From: Sporomusaceae bacterium
GTDB taxonomy: Bacteria > Bacillota > Negativicutes > DSM-13327
Length of the DNA: 14,324 nucleotides
Assembly: GCA_027492445.1 (NCBI GenBank)
Contig: JAPUES010000105.1
Location: 1-14,324, forward strand
Reading direction: 5' to 3'
Below, piece after piece: positions 6,809 through 14,324 of this stretch. How positions within the stretch are numbered: the stretch's first letter is position 1; each line of letters begins with the position of its first letter. The notes under the pieces were generated by a model. The model was given only the letters and a program-made list of their open reading frames with translations, had not been told where the DNA came from and did no database searches. A program made the position numbers and the translations under genes.

Positions 6809-7321
6809 ATGGATTTTAAAGAGAAAATTAGGGTAGTGCTTGATTTTCCAGAAAAAGGTATTCGCTTTAAAGATATTACTACATTGCTTAAGGAAGGGGA
6901 GACCTTTCATCAAGCAATCGATGCACTAGCAGACCCTTTTAGAAATACAGGAGTTGATCTCGTTATTGGCCCTGAGGCTAGAGGTTTTGTGATTGGTGCA
7001 CCTGTGGCCTACACCTTAGGGGCTGGCTTTGTACCTGTCAGAAAACCAGGTAAATTACCAGGAGAAATATTGTCCCATGAGTATAGTTTAGAATACGGAA
7101 AGAATTGCCTAGAAATACATAAAGATGCAATCGTTCCAGGACAAAAAGTATTAATTGTTGATGATTTATTGGCAACAGGTGGCACGATACAAGCTACGAT
7201 AGAAATGGTAGAAGCCTTGGGCGGGATTATTGTCGGCTTAGTATTTTTAATTGAACTATCTTATTTAGATGGCCGTAAAAATTTAGGAAAGTATAATGTT
7301 ATGTCGTTGCTAACATATTAA
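6809..7321 (+). CDS. apt: Adenine phosphoribosyltransferase
   Basis: Converts adenine and PRPP to AMP and pyrophosphate in purine salvage in the cytoplasm. At 170 residues it has the standard family length. The PRPP-binding loop VLIVDDLLATGGT is at residues 114-126, with the two acidic residues Asp118-Asp119. The segment GPEARGF (about 53-59) and the flexible-loop region RKPGKLPGE (about 76-84) are typical of Apt. The start is fixed by TAGGAGG (6794-6800), 8 bases before ATG 6809. It is followed after 38 bases by the (p)ppGpp synthetase gene, a common Firmicutes pairing of purine salvage with the stringent response. Confidence 0.97.
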   Translation: MDFKEKIRVVLDFPEKGIRFKDITTLLKEGETFHQAIDALADPFRNTGVDLVIGPEARGFVIGAPVAYTLGAGFVPVRKPGKLPGEILSHEYSLEYGKNCLEIHKDAIVPGQKVLIVDDLLATGGTIQATIEMVEALGGIIVGLVFLIELSYLDGRKNLGKYNVMSLLTY

Positions 7322-7359
7322 ATGTCAACATAGCAATTAGTTGTAGTGAGGTGTGACAT

Positions 7360-9558
7360 ATGGGTAGTGAAACTCAAACAAACATTCAAGAAATTATTAA
7401 AAAAATAAAAAAATATCAATATGATGCGCCAATAACAATGGTTCAACAAGCTTATGAACTTGCCCATAATGCTCACCAAGGACAAACACGGGCTTCGGGT
7501 GAGGAATACATCTGTCATCCTTTAGGAGTCGCTAATATATTAGCAGAGTTACAAATTGATGCATTGACCATCAGTGCAGCATTATTACATGATGTGGTGG
7601 AAGATACCACCTTTTCCTTAGATGATTTAGAAAAGTTATTTGGTAAAGAAGTGGCAATGCTCGTTGATGGTGTGACCAAATTAAGTCGTATCGAATACAA
7701 GTCTAAAGAGGAACAGCAACTAGAAAATTTTCGTAAAATGTTTTTGGCAATGGCGAAAGATATTCGCGTTGTTTTAATTAAACTAGCCGATCGTTTGCAT
7801 AATATGCGAACGCTTAAACATATGCCCGAGCATAAACAACGCCGGATTGCCCAAGAGACCCAAGAAGTATTTGCCCCTCTTGCTCATCGCTTAGGGATTT
7901 CTAATATTAAATGGGAATTAGAAGATTTGGCATTTCGCTATTTAGAACCGGAAAAATATTATGAACTAGTAGAAAAAGTAAAGCAAAAGCGTCGTGAACG
8001 GGAACAAATTATTAATGGCGCCGTACGGATTTTATCAGAACGCCTAGGCGAAGTGGAGATTACAGCCGACATACAAGGTCGGCCGAAACATTTTTATAGT
8101 ATCTATAAAAAAATGCTAAAAGGTAATAAAGATCTTAGTGAGATTTATGATTTATCGGCAGTTCGAATTCTTGTGGAGACCGTAAAAGATTGTTATGGCG
8201 CCTTAGGGGTTGTCCATACGTTGTGGAAACCTTTGCCATTTCGTTTTAAAGATTTTATTGCCATGCCCAAAACGAATATGTACCAATCCTTACATACAAC
8301 GGTTATTGGGACGGAAGGCCACCCTTTGGAAATTCAAATTCGCACAGTGGATATGCATCGCACCTCAGAATATGGGATTGCTGCTCATTGGCGCTATAAG
8401 GAAGGGGCCAAAGGAGCCAATAAAGATTTTGATGAAAAACTAACCTGGCTTCGTCAATTATCAGAGCAAGACTCACGTGATCCTGGCGAATTTATGGAAT
8501 CCGTAAAAATGGATATTTTTAATGATGAGGTTTTCGTCTTCACACCCAAAGGTGATGTCATTGATTTGCCTGCTGGCTCTATCCCCATTGATTTTGCCTA
8601 CCGTATTCATACGGATATTGGTAATCGTTGTATTGGTGCAAGAATTAATGGTAAAATGGTGCCTTTAGAATCGAAATTAACCAATGGTGATATTGTTGAA
8701 GTCATTACATCCAAGCAAGGAAATGGTCCTAGTCGGGATTGGCTCAATATTGTGGGATCGTCAGAAAGTAAAAATAAAATTCGTCAGTGGTTTAAAAAAG
8801 AAAAACGGGAAGAAAATATTATCAAAGGTCGGGAAACCTTAGAACGGGAAAGTAAAAAACTTGGTTATGATTGGAAAGAGTTAACCAAAAACGATCGTCT
8901 ACTGGATGTTGGTAAGAAGTTTAATATTCAAAATGAAGATGATTTAATGGCAGCTCTTGGCTATGGCGGGGTAACCTTACATGGCATTATGATAAAATTA
9001 ATTGAAGCCTATAAAAAAGAAATTCGGAGCACGACTCCTCCTGATATATCAAAATTACTTGCAAAGCTTAAACCTCATAATACGAAAAGTAAAGCAGATC
9101 AAGGCATCTTAGTCGAAGGTGAAGCAGGTGTTATGGTGCGGTTATCCAAATGTTGTAACCCTGTACCTGGTGATGCTATCGTCGGCTATATTACGCGGGG
9201 ACGAGGGGTATCGGTACACCGGGCTGATTGTAGCAATGCTTTAGTAAGCTCTGAAGAATATGAGCGCATGATTGAAGTACACTGGAATATTACCTTAAAT
9301 AATTTATACCGAGTTACCATTGAGGTAACAGGTACAGATCGCCCAGAACTTATCACTGACGTAATGATGGTTCTTTCAGAAAGTAAGATTAAGATTAGTT
9401 CGCTAAATGCGAGAGTGGGCAAGGAGAATATGGCGGCTATAACCTTAACCTTAGATATTACAAATCTCAATCAATTAGAGCACATTATGATTAAGTTGCG
9501 ACGGATTAAAAATGTATATAATGTACATCGCGCTACACCGGCCCTCGGGGGGACATAA
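7360..9558 (+). CDS. relA: Bifunctional (p)ppGpp synthetase/hydrolase (Rel)
   Basis: Makes (p)ppGpp from ATP and GTP/GDP on starved ribosomes and hydrolyses it again; the master enzyme of the stringent response. At 732 residues it has full family length. Domains in order: the HD hydrolase with His53, His77-Asp78, Glu81-Asp82 and the ADRLHNMRTL segment (about 142-151), all present, so hydrolysis should be active; the synthetase with YDLSAVRI (about 262-269), RFKDFIAMPK and YQSLHTT; a TGS domain (about 388-448); a zinc-finger/CC region with SKCCNPVPGD; and a C-terminal ACT domain (about 655-728). The RxKD motif (RFKD) is the form found in bifunctional Rel rather than the ExDD of synthetase-only RelA. 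The start at ATG 7360 has GTGAGGTG about 7 bases upstream. The MBL-fold gene follows within 21 bases. Confidence 0.98.
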   Translation: MGSETQTNIQEIIKKIKKYQYDAPITMVQQAYELAHNAHQGQTRASGEEYICHPLGVANILAELQIDALTISAALLHDVVEDTTFSLDDLEKLFGKEVAMLVDGVTKLSRIEYKSKEEQQLENFRKMFLAMAKDIRVVLIKLADRLHNMRTLKHMPEHKQRRIAQETQEVFAPLAHRLGISNIKWELEDLAFRYLEPEKYYELVEKVKQKRREREQIINGAVRILSERLGEVEITADIQGRPKHFYSIYKKMLKGNKDLSEIYDLSAVRILVETVKDCYGALGVVHTLWKPLPFRFKDFIAMPKTNMYQSLHTTVIGTEGHPLEIQIRTVDMHRTSEYGIAAHWRYKEGAKGANKDFDEKLTWLRQLSEQDSRDPGEFMESVKMDIFNDEVFVFTPKGDVIDLPAGSIPIDFAYRIHTDIGNRCIGARINGKMVPLESKLTNGDIVEVITSKQGNGPSRDWLNIVGSSESKNKIRQWFKKEKREENIIKGRETLERESKKLGYDWKELTKNDRLLDVGKKFNIQNEDDLMAALGYGGVTLHGIMIKLIEAYKKEIRSTTPPDISKLLAKLKPHNTKSKADQGILVEGEAGVMVRLSKCCNPVPGDAIVGYITRGRGVSVHRADCSNALVSSEEYERMIEVHWNITLNNLYRVTIEVTGTDRPELITDVMMVLSESKIKISSLNARVGKENMAAITLTLDITNLNQLEHIMIKLRRIKNVYNVHRATPALGGT

Positions 9559-9563
9559 TTTTT

Positions 9564-9568
9564 AGGAG
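9564..9568 (+). promoter_or_regulatory. Ribosome binding site deciding the start of the MBL-fold gene
   Basis: AGGAG lies 11 bases before ATG 9580. The in-frame GTG at 9568 overlaps this site, so it cannot be the start. Confidence 0.7.
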
Positions 9569-9579
9569 TGAATGGTCAT

Positions 9580-10200
9580 ATGAAAATTATTAAATTAGAG
9601 GTTGGCCAACTTGGGGCCAATTGTTATATTGTATATTGTGAAAAAAGCCTACAGGGGGCAGTGATTGATCCTGGTGGTGATGCTAAAGACATTATTGCGT
9701 TATTACATCGTGAGAATATTAAGGTAGACTATATTATAAATACCCATGGACATGCCGACCATATTGCTGCTAATGATGAAGTAAAGGCAGAAACGGGTGC
9801 TAAGGTATGTATTCATGGGGCAGATGCTCCTATGCTGCCAAGTGCCCAAGGAAATTTATCAAGTTTTGTTGGTAGTAATCTTAGCTGTGAGCCACCGGAT
9901 TGTCTCCTTAATGATGGAGATATTCTTATGGTTGGTGAGATTGAAATGCAAATTATACATACCCCTGGCCATACTCTTGGCGGAATCTGTATTAAAGCCA
10001 ATCATGTTTTATTTAGTGGTGATACTTTATTTGAACAATCCATTGGCAGAACGGATTTTCCCAATGGTTCCTATAGTCAATTGCTCCATAGTATTCAAGA
10101 TAAATTATTACTACTTGCCGATGATACCATTGTCCTACCAGGTCATGGCGCTGCAACAACAATAGGTGATGAACGTAATTCTAATCCTTTTATTCAGTAA
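9580..10200 (+). CDS. Metallo-beta-lactamase fold hydrolase, glyoxalase-II-like
   Basis: A 206-residue cytoplasmic hydrolase with a complete dinuclear metal site: the THGHADH motif (His56, His58, Asp60, His61), His131 in HTPGHT, Asp148 in FSGDTLF and His189 in LPGHG. The compact size and the SIGRTDFP segment (154-161) match the YqgX/YcbL group of hydroxyacylglutathione-hydrolase-like proteins, which may hydrolyse thioesters such as S-lactoyl adducts. The low-GC anaerobe setting makes glutathione itself doubtful, and the natural substrate is unknown. It lies 21 bases after rel and 23 bases before the AI-2E gene. In many Firmicutes a D-aminoacyl-tRNA deacylase gene (dtd) stands between rel and this type of gene; it is absent here. 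Confidence 0.9.
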   Translation: MKIIKLEVGQLGANCYIVYCEKSLQGAVIDPGGDAKDIIALLHRENIKVDYIINTHGHADHIAANDEVKAETGAKVCIHGADAPMLPSAQGNLSSFVGSNLSCEPPDCLLNDGDILMVGEIEMQIIHTPGHTLGGICIKANHVLFSGDTLFEQSIGRTDFPNGSYSQLLHSIQDKLLLLADDTIVLPGHGAATTIGDERNSNPFIQ

Positions 10201-10223
10201 GCTTTACGGCAATAGGGGGACGT

Positions 10224-11267
10224 ATGTTAGTAAAATCATATGATCTATGGCTCAAGATTCTTATTATAGCAGTAGGTATTTATGTTTTAGGTACGGTAAC
10301 GGCGATTTATTTACCCATCATTGTTTCGCTTATTCTGGCATTTATTTTAAATCCTATTGTCAATTACTTTTCTAAACTTTATTTCTTGCTGACGGGTACT
10401 GAAATTGTCAAAGGTATTGCTGTGCTATTGACTTTTGTGATTGCCGTACTATTTTTTGGCATATTAGGTACTTTTGTTGTGTTTCCCTTTATGCAAGAAT
10501 TTGATAAGTTTATTATTGACTTGCCATCCTTGGTAACGAGAATTCAAGGTATTGGTATAGAGCTTGAACATCGGGCTAGTTTGCTTGATATACCCGTTAA
10601 TATTAATACTTTGATTCAACAAACCATTGCAAGTGCTGCCGCCTTTTCGGCGGATCTTGTAAAGCGGATGCTACAGGCTATTTTTGGATTTGCCTCGAGC
10701 ATCATACAGCTAGTAGTGGTGCCTGTATTAACCTATTATTTTTTAAAAGATTGGTTAATTTTAAAAGAAAGATTAATTACCATGTTTGCTGTTGACTCGC
10801 GGAATCGAGTACGTAATGTGATTGAAGAATTGTCTATTGTCATTAGTGGTTATATTCGAGGGCAAGTATTAATTAGTGTTGTGATTGGTGTTATCGTATT
10901 TTGCGGTATGTATATACTTAAGATTGATTATCCATTGGTTCTTGGACTGCTTGCGGCATGTACGGAAACCATTCCGATTATTGGGCCTATTGTTGGCTCT
11001 ATTCCAGCGATTATGTTAGCATATTTAGTTTCACCAGCTTTAGCTTTAAAAGTGATAATATTTTATATTATCGTTCACCAAATTGAAAATCATATTGTTG
11101 TACCTAATATTATGGGGCATACCATTGCTTTACATCCTGTGGTCGTCATTATTAGTTTGCTGATTGGCGGACAATTATTAGGTATTATTGGAATGATGTT
11201 GGCTGTTCCGACAGCTGCAATACTACGTGTTGTGATAAAACAGTTATGGAATATAACAGAAAGATAG
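10224..11267 (+). CDS. AI-2E (PerM/YtvI-like) family membrane transporter
   Basis: A 347-residue inner-membrane protein. Two hydrophobic stretches stand at the N-terminus (about 10-46) and one at about 62-90. A soluble-looking central loop (about 95-145) follows, then helices from about 150 to 175 and a long hydrophobic block at about 205-342. The segments ESIxxIGPIVG-like TETIPIIGPIVGSIPA and HQIENHIVVPNIMG are signatures of the AI-2E/PerM family, whose members have been linked to autoinducer-2 export, Na+/H+ exchange or unidentified substrates; the substrate here is unknown. The start at ATG 10224 is preceded by AGGGGGA (10214-10220). The stop is followed 9 bases later by the TTG start of the Fur-family gene, so the two are probably co-transcribed. 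Confidence 0.9.
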   Translation: MLVKSYDLWLKILIIAVGIYVLGTVTAIYLPIIVSLILAFILNPIVNYFSKLYFLLTGTEIVKGIAVLLTFVIAVLFFGILGTFVVFPFMQEFDKFIIDLPSLVTRIQGIGIELEHRASLLDIPVNINTLIQQTIASAAAFSADLVKRMLQAIFGFASSIIQLVVVPVLTYYFLKDWLILKERLITMFAVDSRNRVRNVIEELSIVISGYIRGQVLISVVIGVIVFCGMYILKIDYPLVLGLLAACTETIPIIGPIVGSIPAIMLAYLVSPALALKVIIFYIIVHQIENHIVVPNIMGHTIALHPVVVIISLLIGGQLLGIIGMMLAVPTAAILRVVIKQLWNITER

Positions 11268-11276
11268 GTGATCATA

Positions 11277-11726
11277 TTGGCAATTGACATGGGAGACATC
11301 AGGCAGAAATTTCAAGAAAAACAGTACAAATTAACCCCCCAGCGTCAAATTATTTTGCAAACTTTTATTGAACATCAAGATGAGCATTTAAGTGCCGAAG
11401 ATGTACATGTTATCGTCCGTCAGCATTCTGCGGAGATTGGTCTGGCCACGGTTTACCGTACACTAGAATTATTTAGTGAACTGGAAGTGCTGCAAAAGAT
11501 GGATTTTGGCGATGGGCGCAGTCGGTATGAAATTAATGAGACGAGCACTCCACATCACCATCACCATTTGATTTGCCTCGCCTGTGGTAAGGTAAAAGAG
11601 TTTGAGGATGATTTACTAGAAACCTTAGAGACAACCATTGCTCGTAAAAGTAATTTTATGATTGTGGATCACCAAGTAAAATTTTATGGATATTGCCAAG
11701 AATGTAAAAGCAAACGGGAAGGGTAA
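11277..11726 (+). CDS. Fur-family metal-responsive transcriptional regulator
   Basis: A 149-residue DNA-binding repressor. The winged-helix N-terminus carries LTPQRQIIL (19-27), AEDVH (40-44) and the recognition stretch IGLATVYRTLELF (54-66). The dimerisation part has a run of five histidines, HHHHH (93-97), followed by C100-x2-C103, with C140-x2-C143 near the end, giving the four-cysteine structural zinc site. Which metal or signal it senses (Fe, Zn, Mn, peroxide) cannot be decided by eye. The start is uncertain: TTG 11277 is preferred because AGGTG (11266-11270) lies 6 bases upstream. GTG 11268 overlaps that site, and ATG 11289 has none. Confidence 0.93.
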   Translation: MAIDMGDIRQKFQEKQYKLTPQRQIILQTFIEHQDEHLSAEDVHVIVRQHSAEIGLATVYRTLELFSELEVLQKMDFGDGRSRYEINETSTPHHHHHLICLACGKVKEFEDDLLETLETTIARKSNFMIVDHQVKFYGYCQECKSKREG

Positions 11727-11748
11727 AAAGCCCTGTCTTAGGTAGTGA

Positions 11749-11777
11749 TTGATGAATGCTACGATACAAGGTATAAT
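11749..11777 (+). promoter_or_regulatory. Sigma-A promoter ahead of hisS-aspS
   Basis: TTGATG (11749-11754) and a perfect TATAAT (11772-11777) are separated by the ideal 17 bases. It is the best promoter visible in the window. A start near 11784 leaves a leader of about 157 bases before hisS. That leader contains no T-box hallmark (no GGTGG-nACC element) and no terminator. Confidence 0.65.
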
Positions 11778-11786
11778 AGATACCTT
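11768..11786 (+). promoter_or_regulatory. Palindromic operator candidate over the hisS -10 box
   Basis: AAGGTATaatagATACCTT is a perfect 7+7 inverted repeat with a 5-base spacer. It begins four bases before the -10 box and runs through the likely transcription start, the classic position for a repressor operator. The binding protein is unknown; the neighbouring Fur-family gene is one candidate, but the sequence is not a recognisable Fur box. Confidence 0.5.
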
Positions 11787-11928
11787 CCGAAAGAAGAAGA
11801 ATTATGGTATTATATTGTTTAATGTGGCATTTATTGCTTATTACTAGAATGGAAAAATGTAATAATAAAATTAGCTAAATATCTTGCTGGGTATTTTAGT
11901 TTAACAACAAGATGATTTACTGATGGTA

Positions 11929-11938
11929 AGGGGGAAGG
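11929..11938 (+). promoter_or_regulatory. Ribosome binding site deciding the hisS start
   Basis: AGGGGGAAGG lies 2-11 bases before ATG 11941, while the in-frame ATG at 11923 is upstream of it with nothing comparable. The start at 11941 gives the usual HisRS N-terminus MLITGPRGTKD. Confidence 0.75.
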
Positions 11939-11940
11939 TT

Positions 11941-13206
11941 ATGCTAATCACAGGTCCACGGGGGACTAAGGATATACTGCCTGAGGTAAGTGCTAATTGG
12001 CAATATATTGAACAGACCATACGGGAAATTTGTCGTCTGTATGGATACAAAGAAATTCGTACGCCAGTTTTTGAACATACGGAGTTGTTTTTACGAGGGA
12101 TTGGTGAAACTACAGATATTGTTTCAAAGGAAATGTATACCTTTACAGATCGAGGAGAGCGAAGTATCACTTTACGGCCAGAAAATACAGCTGCAGTAGT
12201 ACGTTCTTATCTCGAACATAAATTATATGCAGAATCCTTATTGACGAAACTTTTTTATATTGGCCCCATGTTTCGCTACGATCGACCCCAAGCGGGACGC
12301 TATCGTCAATTTCATCAATTTGGCATTGAAGCCTTAGGTTCGAAAGGGCCAGCGATTGATGCAGAAGTGATTATACTTGCCGTACAGCTCTTAGAGCGTC
12401 TTGGATTAAAGGAACTTAACTTATTTCTTAATTCTGTAGGTTGCCCAGAGTGTCGACCCGTATACCGAACTAAATTGCAAGATCATTTGCGGGAAAAAAC
12501 TTCAGAGCTCTGCGGCGATTGTCAATCGCGTTTTGAACGTAATCCGATGCGTATTCTTGATTGTAAAAAGGAAAAATGCGCGGAGGAATCCACAGGAGCA
12601 CCCCATATTGTAGATTGTTTATGTGATGATTGTAGTGCTCACTTTGAACAATTAAAAGCCTTATTAACGTCTGCTGGTATTGGGTTTACACTCAATCCAC
12701 GACTGGTACGAGGTCTTGATTATTATACGAAAACTGCTTTTGAAATTCAGTATGCGCCACTAGGATCCCAAAGTGCCGTATGCGGTGGTGGCCGCTACGA
12801 TGGCTTAGTGTCTGAGTGTGGCGGACAAGCAACACCAAGTATTGGTTTTGCCGTTGGCATTGAGCGGATCTTACTAGCTTTAGAAAAACAAGGACTATTA
12901 CCTGAAATATCCAATAAAATTGATGTTTTTGTGGCACCAATGGGGAAAGAAACGCAAAATGCGGCCTTCACCTTATTATGTGCGTTACGTAAAAATGGCA
13001 TAACTGCTGATATGGATTTTATGAATCGCAATATTAAAGGACAAATGAAACAAGCCAATAAATACCCAGCTCGTTTTGTGGCCATTATTGGTGAAGATGA
13101 AATGGCCCAGGGGAAAGTTATGCTGAAAAATATGGAATCTGGGATACAAAAATTAGTTGCAACTCATGAAGTTCAAAATATGTTACAAGTAGAGTGGGAG
13201 GATTAA
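11941..13206 (+). CDS. hisS: Histidine--tRNA ligase
   Basis: Class II aminoacyl-tRNA synthetase charging tRNA-His; homodimer, cytoplasmic. 421 residues, the normal bacterial length. Motif 2 is FRYDRPQAGRYRQFHQFG (111-128) with Arg112. The HisRS-specific motifs are RGLDYYTKTAFE (257-268) with the catalytic arginine, and GGGRYDGLV (282-290); motif 3 is GFAVGIERIL (302-311). A cysteine-rich insert (C168-x2-C171, C191-x2-C194, C208, C213 and more to about 230) is of the kind found in Firmicutes HisRS and may bind zinc. The C-terminal ~90 residues form the anticodon-binding domain. It is read from the promoter at 11749 and followed one base later by aspS, with GGGAGG inside its 3' end serving that gene. 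Confidence 0.98.
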   Translation: MLITGPRGTKDILPEVSANWQYIEQTIREICRLYGYKEIRTPVFEHTELFLRGIGETTDIVSKEMYTFTDRGERSITLRPENTAAVVRSYLEHKLYAESLLTKLFYIGPMFRYDRPQAGRYRQFHQFGIEALGSKGPAIDAEVIILAVQLLERLGLKELNLFLNSVGCPECRPVYRTKLQDHLREKTSELCGDCQSRFERNPMRILDCKKEKCAEESTGAPHIVDCLCDDCSAHFEQLKALLTSAGIGFTLNPRLVRGLDYYTKTAFEIQYAPLGSQSAVCGGGRYDGLVSECGGQATPSIGFAVGIERILLALEKQGLLPEISNKIDVFVAPMGKETQNAAFTLLCALRKNGITADMDFMNRNIKGQMKQANKYPARFVAIIGEDEMAQGKVMLKNMESGIQKLVATHEVQNMLQVEWED

Positions 13207-13207
13207 C

Positions 13208-14324
13208 ATGGAAACAATGGTAGGTTTAAAACGGACACATGCATGTGATGTGTTAAATAAGGAAAATGTAGGACAAGAGGTTGTATTATGCGGCTGGGTC
13301 GCCCGTCGCCGTGATCATGGAGGCTTAATTTTCCTTGATTTACGAGATCGTTCTGGTTTAGTCCAAGTGGTTTTTTCTCAAGATATTGATCTTGACTCCT
13401 TTAAAAAAGCAGAGTCGGTGCGCTCTGAATATGTACTTGTTGTTCGTGGGGTCGTAAAACTGCGGGATGCAGCTACTATCAATGCCAATATGTCAACAGG
13501 TGAAATCGAAGTTAGCAGCACGGAACTTAGAATCTTAAACGCTGCAAAAACACCACCTTTTTATATGCAAGACAATATTGAAATTGATGAAACCTTACGT
13601 TTAAAATATCGGTATTTAGATTTGCGTCGTCCAGAAATGCAAAGAAACTTAATGCTTAGACATCGGGTAACGAAAACCATGCGGGATTTCTTTGACAATA
13701 ATGGTTTCATGGAAATCGAAACGCCTATGCTCACGAAGAGTACGCCAGAAGGGGCAAGAGATTATTTGGTGCCAAGTCGGGTTAACCCAGGTAAATTCTA
13801 TGCTTTACCTCAATCTCCTCAAATTTTCAAACAATTATTAATGGTTGCCGGCATGGAGCGTTATTTTCAAATTGTCCGCTGTTTCCGTGATGAAGATTTA
13901 CGGGCCGATCGCCAACCAGAATTTACCCAACTAGATATTGAAATGTCCTTTATTGATCAAGAAGAAATTTTGACCATGATGGAAGAAATGACTGCTAAAT
14001 TATTTAAAGAAGCAATTGACGCCGAAGTTGCGACACCCATTTTACGCCTCAGCTACGAAGATGCTATGAATCGTTATGGTTCGGACAAACCAGATGTACG
14101 TTTTGATATGGAACTTGTTGATCTTTCTGCTGCAGTAAAAGGCTCTAATTTTAAAGTCTTTGAAGCTGTATTAGAAAATGGCGGACAGGTAAAAGCGATT
14201 AATGTGAAAGGGTATGCCCATGCTCCACGTCGCGAACTCGATGGCTTAATTGAATATGTATCGATTTATGGTGCAAAAGGGATGGCGTGGATTGGTTATA
14301 CAGCAGAAGGTGTTAAATCCGCTA
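13208..14324 (+). CDS. aspS: Aspartate--tRNA ligase, 5' part (cut by the window edge)
   Basis: Class II synthetase charging tRNA-Asp; 372 codons are visible of a usual ~590. The N-terminal OB-fold anticodon domain (about 1-110) has CGWVARRRDHGGLIFLDLRD (28-47). The catalytic core carries motif 1 around FMEIETP, PQSPQIFKQLLM, and motif 2 FRDEDLRADRQPEFTQLDIE (226-245). After about residue 283 the bacterial-type GAD insert begins and continues past the edge. The start at ATG 13208 is supported by GGGAGG (13196-13201). His37 stands where the position known to separate non-discriminating from discriminating bacterial AspRS lies, hinting that it may also aspartylate tRNA-Asn. hisS and aspS form an operon. 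Confidence 0.97.
   Translation, partial: METMVGLKRTHACDVLNKENVGQEVVLCGWVARRRDHGGLIFLDLRDRSGLVQVVFSQDIDLDSFKKAESVRSEYVLVVRGVVKLRDAATINANMSTGEIEVSSTELRILNAAKTPPFYMQDNIEIDETLRLKYRYLDLRRPEMQRNLMLRHRVTKTMRDFFDNNGFMEIETPMLTKSTPEGARDYLVPSRVNPGKFYALPQSPQIFKQLLMVAGMERYFQIVRCFRDEDLRADRQPEFTQLDIEMSFIDQEEILTMMEEMTAKLFKEAIDAEVATPILRLSYEDAMNRYGSDKPDVRFDMELVDLSAAVKGSNFKVFEAVLENGGQVKAINVKGYAHAPRRELDGLIEYVSIYGAKGMAWIGYTAEGVKSA

Noticed and set aside
9797..10165. 122-codon open frame inside the MBL-fold gene
   Set aside because: It is a +1 shadow of a gene with a complete metal-binding motif set, and it has no ribosome site.
11718..11732. Terminator after the Fur-family gene (AGGG/CCCT)
   Set aside because: Four base pairs only and no T tract.
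11804..11878. 24-codon ORF in the hisS leader as a histidine attenuation peptide
   Set aside because: It has only one histidine codon, a weak purine-rich ribosome site and no terminator hairpin after it.
1..14324. CRISPR array, prophage, toxin-antitoxin or defence island
   Set aside because: No regularly spaced repeats, phage genes, or small gene pairs of that kind were seen; from 4952 on the genes are ordinary housekeeping functions.

Overview
The window looks like the chromosome of a low-GC, anaerobic Firmicutes-type bacterium, most likely a Negativicutes/Sporomusaceae relative. The basis is the A+T-rich coding, strong Shine-Dalgarno (SD) sites, the order recJ - apt - rel - metallo-hydrolase ... 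hisS - aspS, and a clearly Firmicutes-like hisS. This assignment is an inference from gene order and protein style, not a database match. All genes are on the + strand.

Left part (1-4738). The first ~53 bases read as the 3' end of a group II intron: the last strand of domain V, then a domain VI hairpin with a bulged branch-point A. Next come two membrane proteins (an APC-fold, YkvI-like permease and a DUF456-type small protein). They are followed by an AAA+ ATPase of the magnesium-chelatase I (ChlI/BchI) type and a protein with a C-terminal von Willebrand A (VWA) domain of the ChlD type. In this pair the ATPase and the VWA parts are on separate overlapping genes. The VWA protein carries no AAA module; it has an unrecognised N-terminal region of roughly 300 residues. 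No large chelatase subunit (ChlH/CobN) is present here. This is the least ordinary part of the window.

Middle (4739-7321). A leader region with a candidate promoter, a 24-codon leader ORF and a strong inverted repeat runs directly into recJ (ssDNA exonuclease), which has no SD of its own. A long stem-loop terminator closes recJ. apt (adenine salvage) follows after a 237-base spacer containing two more inverted repeats.

Right part (7360-14324). A bifunctional (p)ppGpp synthetase/hydrolase is followed closely by a glyoxalase-II-like metallo-beta-lactamase fold protein, an AI-2E-type membrane protein and a Fur-family regulator. apt and rel are often neighbours in Firmicutes, linking purine salvage with stringent control. 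A clear promoter whose -10 box lies inside a perfect 7+7 palindrome precedes hisS and aspS, two class II aminoacyl-tRNA synthetases spaced one base apart. aspS runs off the right edge. No T-box is visible ahead of hisS. No rRNA, tRNA, CRISPR array or IS element was seen, and no stretch of more than 300 bases lacks a gene.
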